DNA of 11,958 bases from assembly GCA_965602945.1 (NCBI GenBank), contig CBFDBC010000109.1, forward strand, positions 1 to 11,958, read 5' to 3'. The position numbers and the translations under genes were made by a program. The notes under the pieces are model-generated. The model saw nothing but the letters and a program-made list of their open reading frames with translations, ran no database searches and had not been told where the DNA came from. Source of the DNA: JAUXEH01 sp965602945 (GTDB taxonomy: Bacteria > Acidobacteriota > Aminicenantia > Aminicenantales > Aminicenantaceae). Shown here in pieces: positions 5,955 to 11,958 of the stretch. Position 1 is the first letter of the stretch. Every line of letters starts with the position of its first letter.

Positions 5955-8386
5955 ATGTTTAAGAACTATCTGATCATCACTCTAAGGAACCTGAAAAAAC
6001 ACAAGGGTTATTCATTCATCAATATCGCGGGCCTGGCCATCGGGATGGCCTGCTGCATCCTGATCCTGCTCTATGTCACGGACGAGGTGAGCTTCGACCG
6101 CTTCCATGAGAAAGGCGACCGGATCTTCCGCATCAATGCCATCAGCTCGATCGGTGCCACCTCCCGCCACTATGCCCACACGCCTCCGGCCCTGGCCCCG
6201 GTCCTGACCGAAACCCTTCCCGAGATCGAGACCTCCGTGCGGTTCTTCGATACCTTCGAGCTCGAGGCCCGCCTCGATGGCGAGCCTATCCGGATCCCCG
6301 AGGTATGGTTCGTGGACGACACGATCTTCGATATCTTCACGTTCCCCTTTGTCGCGGGAGACCCGGGATCGGCCTTCACCGATCCCGACTCCATCGTGAT
6401 CACGGCGGACACGGCCGCGCGCCTGTTCGGTGACGCAGATCCCCTGGGCCGTGTCATAAGCCTGCCCCCTGAGCGCGCGCTTCGCATTACCGGGGTCATC
6501 GGGGAGGTTCCCAAGAATTCCCACCTCCAGTTCAAGGGCCTCATACCCTCCTCCTGGCTGCGGGACCGTGAGGGGCGCCCCGCTCCGGTCCTGACGGCGG
6601 ACTATTTCTGTGAGGTCTATGCCTACGCCCTGCTGAGGGAAGGCACGGACATCGCCGGCCTCGACGAAAAGATCGCCTCCACCGTGGAATCCCGCTGGGG
6701 CGAGATGTACAAACAGCGCGGCACATCCCGCGTGTATCCCCTCATCCATCTGCACGACATCCACCTCCACTCGGAATACGAATACGAACTCGGCACTCCC
6801 GGCGATATCGACAACGTCTACCTGTTTGCCGGGATCGCCCTGCTGGTGCTCATGATCGCCTGCTTCAACTTCATCAACCTCTCGACCGCCCGCTCGGCCG
6901 GCCGCGCCCGCGAGGTGGGTATCCGCAAGGTCTTCGGCTCCCAGAAACACCAGCTCGTCCGGCAGTTCCTGAGCGAATCCATAGCCGTCTCACTCATAAG
7001 CCTGTTCCTCGGTCTCTCGTTGGTCATGTCCATCCTGCCGCTTTTCAACAACCTGGCCGGGAAACAGTTCGGCTACGGACAGCTCCTCAGGCTGCCTGTT
7101 CTCCTGGGCCTGCTGGGGATCGTGGTCCTCACCGGGCTCATCGCAGGCAGCTTCCCTGCGTTTATCCTTTCGGCCTTCAACCCCATCATGGTCCTCAAGG
7201 GACGGTTCAGCTCCGCCTCCAAGAACAGCGCCCTGCGGAAGATCCTGGTCGTGGTCCAGTTCTCCATCTCGATCTTCCTGCTGGTGGGGATCCTCACCAT
7301 GGTCCGGCAGCTCGACTTCATGAAGAACAAGGACCTCGGATTCGATCGCGATCAACTGGTGGCCGTCGAATTCTTCGGGGGGCTGCGGGACGAGGAATCC
7401 ACGCAGAGATACGAATCCCTAAAGGCCCGCATCCTGCAGAATCCCGGCGTGGAGGCGGTCAGCTTCTCCGCCAACATCCCCGGTGCCGAGCTGGGCTACG
7501 ACGCCTACCTGCCCGAGGGCAACACCAACGAAGAAGCCGTGCGGGCCAGGAACTATTGGGTCGATTTTGATTTTGTCAAAACCTTCGGCATGGAGATCGT
7601 GGAAGGCCGTGATTTTTCCCGGGACTTCTCGACCGACGCCGGGGAGGCGGTCATCATCAACGAACGCATGGCTGAGGCTCTGGGGTGGGGGAAGGACAGC
7701 CTGGGCAAACAGATCTACAATGTACCCCGCGACAACCGGCTGGGACGGATCGTCGGGATCGTGAAGGATTTCCACAGCGGGAGCCTGAAGCTGAGCATCC
7801 GGCCCGTCACGCTGAGCCTGGAGCCCGGATTCTTCGCCTTTGTCACTGTCAGGATCCATCCCCGGAACGTGCCCGAGACCCTGGCCTTCCTGGAAACCGT
7901 GCTGGGGGAAGTCAGCCTGGCCGTCCGGCCCGATCGAGAATTCAACTTCAATTACCACTTCGTCGATGATGACTTTCGCAGCAAGTACGGGGAGGAGGAA
8001 AAGGTCCGCCAGATTTTCATCATATTCGGCTGCCTGGCCGTATTCATCGCCTGCCTGGGGCTGTTCGGCCTGGCCTCGTTCACGGTGGAGCAGCGCACCA
8101 AAGAGATCGGCGTGCGCAAGGTCCTGGGGGCCAAGCTCAACAACATCATCGCCCTGCTGTCTATGGAATTCACCAAGCTTGTGCTGCTCGCGAACGTCCT
8201 GGCCTGGCCGCTGGCATATTATGTCATGCACAAGTGGCTGGGAAACTTCGCCTACCGCATCGGCATCGGGTGGGATCTCTTCGTGTTTTCCGGTGTCACG
8301 GCCGGGTGGTGGCGGTGATCACAATCCTGTTTCACTCAGTGAGGGCGGCCCTGCTGAATCCGGTGGACTCGCTGCGCTACGAGTAG
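5955..8386 (+). pseudogene. MacB/FtsX-type ABC permease 1, frameshifted near its C-terminus
   Basis: Uninterrupted frame 5955-8318 gives 787 residues of a duplicated MacB/FtsX permease: helix 1 (about 20-41), first periplasmic core, FtsX helices (287-309, 340-365, 380-405), helix 5 (428-450), second core, helices at 686-708 and 733-757, and the start of helix 8. Two cytoplasmic coupling motifs, REVGIRKVFGS (319-329) and KEIGVRKVLGA (716-726), are where an ATPase would dock. This frame ends GWWR-stop at 8318. From GTG at 8306 another frame continues for 26 codons, completing helix 8 and ending in the family signature NPVDSLRYE with TAG at 8384-8386. One base therefore appears to be missing near 8304 (or two added). 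Restored length is about 810, like permease 2 (807). This may be a sequencing or assembly error or a true mutation; only the last ~27 residues are affected. Such proteins transport lipoproteins or drugs or act as mechanotransmission machines; the role here is unknown. No ATPase lies in the window. Confidence 0.85.
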
Positions 8387-8595
8387 TCCCGTTTCCAGTC
8401 CTTGACGGCGAGCCGGATGTCCTTGTCCTTGACGGTGCGGCGGCCCGCATGCTCGGCCAACAGCCTGCTACGCTCCGCGATATCCCACGCGATATCCTCC
8501 AGCGACCGGGCCAGCTCCCTGGCCGCCCCCCTGCTCGGCCTCGCCCCCGTCTCCCGGATCACCCTCTTCAGCGCCCGCACCGACAATTCATTCAT
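8377..8595 (-). CDS. Archaeal-type (HMf-like) single histone-fold protein
   Basis: The 72-residue product, started at ATG 8595, is a complete histone fold with nothing added. Compared from memory with HMfB of Methanothermus fervidus, residues 24 onward align without gaps, including A24, L28-A29, L32-E33, D38-I39-A40, L46-A47, H49-A50-G51-R52, T54, K56, D59-I60, L62-A63-V64 and K68. R52-R53-T54 corresponds to the DNA-binding R-K-T loop; L46, H49 and D59 correspond to the four-helix-bundle contacts that join dimers. The alpha1/loop region has one residue fewer (GARPS for GAERVS), and position 37, Arg in HMfB, is Trp. Net charge is about +6. It should dimerise, bind DNA and possibly polymerise on it. 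An upstream in-frame ATG at 8631 would add 12 residues without family support and would overlap the likely -35 box. No Shine-Dalgarno is visible. The 3' end overlaps the permease 1 tail by 10 bp. Histones are common in archaea and less usual in bacteria. Confidence 0.9.
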   Translation of the reverse strand: MNELSVRALKRVIRETGARPSRGAARELARSLEDIAWDIAERSRLLAEHAGRRTVKDKDIRLAVKDWKRDYS

Positions 8596-8601
8596 GGTTT
8601 T

Positions 8602-8631
8602 ATTATATGTGTTCCGACCACTCGAAGTCAT
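8602..8631 (-). promoter_or_regulatory. Promoter of the histone gene, possibly leaderless
   Basis: On the minus strand TATAAT (8602-8607, a perfect -10) follows ATGACT (8626-8631, four of six matches to TTGACA) after 18 bp. Only 6 nt separate the -10 box from the ATG at 8595, so transcription would begin at or next to the start codon. This agrees with the absence of a Shine-Dalgarno and suggests a leaderless mRNA. Confidence 0.5.
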
Positions 8632-8719
8632 TCATTTCTTTGTAAATATATTTTGGGGACGGACCATGAAAAGTGTTGTAACGTATATAGTTAAGTGTGT
8701 AGATTGCATGGTATTTCGC

Positions 8720-8759
8720 CTTAGAGGCCCGATTTTACATATAAAAATGGGCCTCTAAG
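8720..8759. repeat. Strong hairpin CTTAGAGGCCC ... GGGCCTCTAAG inside the element
   Basis: CTTAGAGGCCC at 8720-8730 pairs exactly with GGGCCTCTAAG at 8749-8759. The stem continues, after a G-T pair and one A-A mismatch, through TTTTA/TAAAA to a CATA loop, using all 40 bases. No T-run follows, so a simple terminator is not implied. Confidence 0.75.
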
Positions 8760-8790
8760 AAATTCCGAAAATGTGCTGGGGTTGAAAATC

Positions 8791-8799
8791 CTTAGAGGC
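8791..8799 (+). repeat. Third CTTAGAGGC arm, alternative partner
   Basis: CTTAGAGGC at 8791-8799 repeats the left arm at 8720-8728 and is the exact complement of GCCTCTAAG at 8751-8759. The middle arm can therefore pair with either neighbour, giving two mutually exclusive hairpins about 165 bp before permease 2. Confidence 0.55.
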
Positions 8800-8902
8800 A
8801 AGGTATTAGGCCGAAAAATCACATTCTAAGCACGTATAATTAGGAAAATATGTAGCTAACTATAATTATTTCAGTAGATTTCGAGGTCCGACCCCAAATG
8901 AG

Positions 8903-8970
8903 AAAGGAGGTCGGGGCGCGAATTGTTAACCCAAGCGCAGAAGTCGCGTATAATGAAACGTCGATGCTGA
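8903..8970 (+). other. Possible short leader ORF overlapping the permease 2 start
   Basis: A perfect AAAGGAGGT at 8903-8911 has no ATG or GTG in the permease frame at a usable distance. A TTG at 8923, 11 nt downstream, opens a 15-codon frame (MLTQAQKSRIMKRRC) ending in TGA at 8968-8970, overlapping the permease ATG at 8964. It could couple translation of permease 2. The TTG start and slightly long spacing make this tentative; the match may be chance. Confidence 0.2.
8932..8954 (+). promoter_or_regulatory. TATAAT close to the start of permease 2
   Basis: TATAAT at 8949-8954 is a perfect -10, and 17 bp before it TTAACC (8926-8931) matches TTGACA at four of six positions. Transcription would begin near 8961, three nt before the ATG at 8964, so the mRNA would be almost leaderless, as proposed for the histone gene. 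No sigma-54 match like that of permease 1 is seen here. Confidence 0.4.
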
Positions 8971-11387
8971 TAACGCACTATCTCAAAACCACCATACGGA
9001 ACCTTGCCCGCACCAAGCTGTTTTCGTTCCTGAACATCCTGGGCCTGGCCGTGGGGATGGCGGCGTGCCTGCTCATCCTGCACTACGTGAGCTTCGAAAA
9101 GAGCTACGATCGCTTCCACGCCAACAGCGACCGGATCTACCGCCTGCGCTACGAGCGGACCGCCGAGGACGGCACGGCCGTGCGGTTCGCCTCCTGCTGC
9201 CCGCCGGCCGCTGACTTCATCCGGGGCGCCTATCCGGAAGTTGAAAACATCGCCCGCATCTTCCGCCACCGCGCCGTCGTTTCCCCCAAGGACCTGGACG
9301 TGGAGTTCACGGAAGACCGGATGTACTTCGCCGAACCCGAATTCTTCGAGATCTTCGATTTTTCCTTCGCCGACGTCGATCCCCCCAAAGGGATCCGCAG
9401 CCCCTCCACCGCCTTCATCTCCCGCTCCACAGCCAGGAAATACTTCGGAGATGCCGACGCCATAGGCAGGACCATCACGGTGGACGGCCTCACCGACTAC
9501 ACAATTACGGGCCTGTTCGAAGACATCCCCCAGAACTCCCACCTCAAGTTCGACATCATCCTCTCCTTCGAGAACCTTCGTCAGCTCTACGGACCCGATG
9601 TCATGGGATCCTGGGGGCACACGACTTTCTTCACCTACCTCCTGTTCAAACCCGGCACCGATCCCGGGGCCTTCGAAAAGCAGATGATCAGCCTGGTCGA
9701 GAACAGCTGCGCCGAACTCATGGACACCTATAAGGTGCTGATCGAGCTCAAGCTCCAGCCGCTCACCGACATACACCTCACCTCGCACTTCATGCAGGAG
9801 TACGAGATAAACGGCAGCCGCGACTCCATCAATATCCTGGGTCTGGCCGCCCTGTTCATCGTCCTCATGGCCTGGGTCAACTACGTGAATCTCTCCACCG
9901 CCCGCGCCCTGGCCCGTGCCCGCGAGGTGGGCCTGCGCAAGGTCGTGGGTGCTTCCCGTGTCCAGATCGGCACCCAACTCCTCATCGAGACGGCCGCCAT
10001 TAACCTCATCGCCCTGGTTCTCGCCATCTCTTTCGTGCAGGCGCTCCTCCCTGGCTTCAGCCGCCTGGCGGGCATCCCTCAGGGCCTCATCATCTGGGAC
10101 CGCGCCTGGTTCTGGTCTGCTGTCCTGCTCCTTTTGCTGGTGGGCATTTTCCTCTCGGGGTCTTACCCGGTCTCGGCCATCTCCGCGTTCCAGCCCATAA
10201 GGGTCATACGCGGCGCCCTGGGCCATGCGCCCCGCGGCATCATTCTGCGGAAGGCGCTCGTCGTCTTCCAGTTCGTCATCGCCCTGGCCCTCCTGACCGG
10301 GGCCTTTACCGTCTACCGCCAGGTCCTGTTCATGAAGAGCCGCGATCCGGGATTCGACATGGAGCAGATCCTGGTGGCCAAAGCTCCCCGGGTCAGGGAT
10401 GAAAGCTTCGCCAAGAACTTCACGTCCTTCAAGGAAGAGCTTCTCAGCGAACCCGGGGTCCGCCAGATGTGTGTGGTCACCGAGGTCCCGGGGAGGCAGA
10501 TATTCTGGGATGCCGGCGCCATCCACAGGGCCGGGGAGGACCAGGGAAAAGGCAAAAACTACATGATCGTGGGAGTCGATTACGACTTTTTGGACCTTTT
10601 CAGCCTCAAGCTCCTGCACGGCCGCAACTTCTCGCGGGAATTTTCCTCCGACGAAATGGCCCTCATCCTCAATGAGACCGCTGTCCGGTGGATGGGTTTC
10701 CCCTCCAGCGAAGCGGCCGTAGGCCGGCAGGTGGACTATTGGGACGTGATCTTTACCATCGTCGGCGTCCTCTCAGACTACCACCAGCAGTCTCCCAAAG
10801 CCGCGTTCGAACCCACCATCTACCGGCTGCTCCCCTATGGCCGGGGGGAGCGGGGGCAGTTCGCACTCAAGGTCGACACGAGGGACCTCAAGGACACGAT
10901 CACAGCCGTGGGAAAACACTACGCGGATTTCTTCCCCGGTAATCCCTTTGAATTCTTCTTCCTGGACGATTATTACAACCAGCAGTTCCGGGCCGACGAG
11001 ATCTTCGGCGAGGTCATGGCGATCTTTGCTCTCCTGGCCGTCTTCGTGACCGGGCTCGGGATCTTTGGCATGTCCTCGTTCATGACCCTGCAGCGCACCC
11101 GGGAGATCGGGATCCGCAAGGTGCTGGGCGCCACGACTCCCGGCATACTGAGACTCCTTTTCCGTGATTTCCTGGTTATGATCTTTGCCGCCATGCTGAT
11201 AGCCTGGCCGCTCACGTACCTGGGCATCCTTCAGTGGCTCAAGGAGTTTGCGCTCCGCATACCGCTGGGCATCCCCCTCTTTCTGGCGCCGCTCGCTCTC
11301 GTGTTGCTGATCACGATGCTGACGATCAGTTCGAACATCCTGCGCGCGGCCGCCGCCAATCCCGTCGATTCCCTTAAGCATGAGTGA
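8964..11387 (+). CDS. MacB/FtsX-type ABC permease 2
   Basis: The 807-residue product has the same plan as permease 1: helix 1 (about 20-42, in a family-typical N-terminus HYLKTTIRNLARTKLFSFLN), first periplasmic core, FtsX helices (293-312, 340-365, 383-405), helix 5 (428-450), second core, and helices 682-706, 732-756 and 766-792. The coupling motifs REVGLRKVVGA (320-330) and REIGIRKVLGA (713-723) and the terminal NPVDSLKHE are intact. The frame is open back to an ATG at 8898, but that start lies in the terminal repeat of the upstream element and adds 22 residues unlike the family, so 8964 is preferred. It resembles the large ATPase-less ('orphan') permeases with duplicated FtsX modules known from Acidobacteria and Bacteroidetes. 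It would work with an ATPase encoded elsewhere, probably in lipid, lipoprotein or peptide export or in signal transmission across the membrane; the substrate is unknown. Confidence 0.9.
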   Translation: MLITHYLKTTIRNLARTKLFSFLNILGLAVGMAACLLILHYVSFEKSYDRFHANSDRIYRLRYERTAEDGTAVRFASCCPPAADFIRGAYPEVENIARIFRHRAVVSPKDLDVEFTEDRMYFAEPEFFEIFDFSFADVDPPKGIRSPSTAFISRSTARKYFGDADAIGRTITVDGLTDYTITGLFEDIPQNSHLKFDIILSFENLRQLYGPDVMGSWGHTTFFTYLLFKPGTDPGAFEKQMISLVENSCAELMDTYKVLIELKLQPLTDIHLTSHFMQEYEINGSRDSINILGLAALFIVLMAWVNYVNLSTARALARAREVGLRKVVGASRVQIGTQLLIETAAINLIALVLAISFVQALLPGFSRLAGIPQGLIIWDRAWFWSAVLLLLLVGIFLSGSYPVSAISAFQPIRVIRGALGHAPRGIILRKALVVFQFVIALALLTGAFTVYRQVLFMKSRDPGFDMEQILVAKAPRVRDESFAKNFTSFKEELLSEPGVRQMCVVTEVPGRQIFWDAGAIHRAGEDQGKGKNYMIVGVDYDFLDLFSLKLLHGRNFSREFSSDEMALILNETAVRWMGFPSSEAAVGRQVDYWDVIFTIVGVLSDYHQQSPKAAFEPTIYRLLPYGRGERGQFALKVDTRDLKDTITAVGKHYADFFPGNPFEFFFLDDYYNQQFRADEIFGEVMAIFALLAVFVTGLGIFGMSSFMTLQRTREIGIRKVLGATTPGILRLLFRDFLVMIFAAMLIAWPLTYLGILQWLKEFALRIPLGIPLFLAPLALVLLITMLTISSNILRAAAANPVDSLKHE

Positions 11388-11436
11388 TCCTCGACTCCTA
11401 CCGGCGGGAGGGAAGAAGAGGGCTGCTGCCCCCACG
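11388..11436. other. Short gap between convergent genes
   Basis: The 49 bp between permease 2 and the aminotransferase contain a weak GGGC-TGCT-GCCC hairpin followed, on the minus strand, by a pyrimidine-rich stretch TCTTCTTCCC. It may end one or both transcripts, but the stem is only 4 bp. Confidence 0.2.
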
Positions 11437-11958
11437 TTATCTGGTCATCCACTCGTTGATGCGGTCGATCGCCTCGATGACATTCCCGCAGTGAATCTTG
11501 AGAAAATTCTCATCGAGTGGTTGATCCCCGGGTATTGATCCGGCGGCCTCCAGGGCCTCCCGGCCGTTGAAGTCCACATAGGCCAGGCGCGCGGTCAGTT
11601 CCTCGGGAGACCGGCCAAATTCACTCCCGGGCAGGAAGGCCACCCCGGTGTCTTCCAGCAGGCGCCGGCTCATTTCCGCGCTGGTCTTGATCCCCCGCGC
11701 CTCGAGTCTTCCCCTGAATGCGGAAAAATCCGGGAACAGGTAGAATCCCCCCTGGGGGTAGCGGACGCGGGCCCCGCCCTCATCGAGCCTGCGGGCGGCG
11801 GCGTTTCCCAGAGCCTTCAGGACCCGCCGGGATTTCTGGAGGTAGTCCTCGATCTCCGGACCTTCCTGGAACGCCCGCACCGCTGCATTCTGGATGGGCG
11901 CACTGGTTGATGTGAACGTCTCGGTGCAAACGGCGGCCATGGCCTTGAGCAGCCACCG
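11437..11958 (-). CDS. PLP-dependent class I/II aminotransferase, C-terminal part
   Basis: The frame continues through the right edge: six more codons (RWLLKA) precede the first internal ATG at 11940, so that ATG is not the start. The visible 173 residues match the C-terminal part of the aspartate aminotransferase (fold type I) family: the ETFTSTSAPIQNAAVRAF segment that follows the cofactor-binding lysine region, the helix with RVLKALGNAAARRL, the GGFYLFPDFS strand, and LTARLAYVDF, whose Arg corresponds to the conserved Arg that binds the substrate carboxylate. The catalytic Lys lies a few residues outside the window. The product would transfer an amino group between an amino acid and a 2-oxo acid in the cytoplasm; substrate cannot be assigned from this piece. 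Convergent with permease 2. Confidence 0.85.
   Translation of the reverse strand, partial: RWLLKAMAAVCTETFTSTSAPIQNAAVRAFQEGPEIEDYLQKSRRVLKALGNAAARRLDEGGARVRYPQGGFYLFPDFSAFRGRLEARGIKTSAEMSRRLLEDTGVAFLPGSEFGRSPEELTARLAYVDFNGREALEAAGSIPGDQPLDENFLKIHCGNVIEAIDRINEWMTR

Larger units (their letters stand above)
8652..8898. mobile_element. 247-bp MITE-like element with 14-bp terminal inverted repeats
   Basis: TTTGGGGACGGACC at 8652-8665 and GGTCCGACCCCAAA at 8885-8898 are inverted repeats, matching at 13 of 14 positions (A/T difference at the eighth). The interior is AT-rich, unlike the GC-rich genes on both sides, and has no convincing gene. It holds a strong hairpin and a third copy of one hairpin arm. 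The outer word also occurs twice at 2490-2521. No target-site duplication is obvious. It may be a non-autonomous element mobilised by a transposase elsewhere, or a dispersed repeat of the REP type. Confidence 0.6.

Noticed and set aside
8402..8758. 118-codon plus-strand frame opposite the histone
   Set aside because: It is antisense to the histone and continues into the AT-rich repeat element; no family resemblance.
8652..8898. Target-site duplication around the inverted-repeat element
   Set aside because: Flanking bases (ATAT before 8652, TGAG after 8898) do not match, so no duplication is claimed.
8898..8963. 22-residue N-terminal extension of permease 2 from the ATG at 8898
   Set aside because: The extension is unlike family N-termini, the ATG begins at the last base of the terminal repeat of the upstream element, and a TATAAT lies inside it at 8949-8954.
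8871..10619. 582-codon minus-strand frame opposite permease 2
   Set aside because: Long only because of GC-rich codon use. The translation is Gly/Asp/Glu/His-rich without hydrophobic pattern or domain, and the plus strand is clearly a permease.
1..11958. CRISPR array, tRNA or rRNA genes
   Set aside because: No regularly spaced repeats of CRISPR size, no cloverleaf with T-loop signature and no rRNA-like stretch were recognised by eye in the gaps.

Overview
The window looks like a piece of a GC-rich bacterial chromosome. The protein families suggest Acidobacteriota, possibly the Aminicenantia lineage. Pointers are two ~800-residue stand-alone MacB/FtsX-type permeases, a large secreted Asp-box (VPS10/sortilin-like) beta-propeller protein, a secreted class C beta-lactamase-type serine hydrolase, and AT-rich intergenic repeats built on the word GGGGACGGACC. 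The phylum call is inference; there is no rRNA or other marker gene to fix it.

Layout. (1) 1-2381, minus: a large secreted Asp-box propeller protein with its C-terminus off the left edge; it is a continuous 793-codon open frame. (2) 2382-2641: AT-rich divergent intergenic region with a promoter-like palindrome, two tandem GGGGACGGACCAT words and two TAAGTGCTTAAA words. (3) 2642-4363, plus: secreted serine hydrolase. (4) 4368-4395: a near-perfect GC palindrome between convergent genes. (5) 4423-5535, minus: secreted endonuclease/exonuclease/phosphatase-family enzyme. (6) 5536-5954: long leader region with a close match to a sigma-54 promoter and several dyads. (7) 5955-8386, plus: permease 1, whose frame breaks near 8304 so that its last helix and conserved tail are read in another frame. 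(8) 8377-8595, minus: a 72-residue protein that is clearly a single histone fold of the archaeal HMf type, overlapping the tail of permease 1 by 10 bp. (9) 8652-8898: a 247-bp AT-rich element bounded by 14-bp inverted repeats, containing a strong hairpin and an alternative pairing partner. (10) 8964-11387, plus: permease 2, intact. (11) 11437-11958, minus: C-terminal part of a PLP-dependent class I/II aminotransferase running off the right edge.

How it fits together. The four largest complete or near-complete products act at or outside the inner membrane (two exported enzymes, two permeases), and the propeller is also exported. No ATPase for the permeases lies in the window. The two permeases are homologous but appear to be controlled differently: a sigma-54 site before the first, and a TATAAT close to the start codon of the second. 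The most notable gene is the histone. It keeps the residues that in archaeal histones bind DNA and join dimers to one another, and it is wedged between the two permeases in the opposite orientation, beside a repeat-bounded element.
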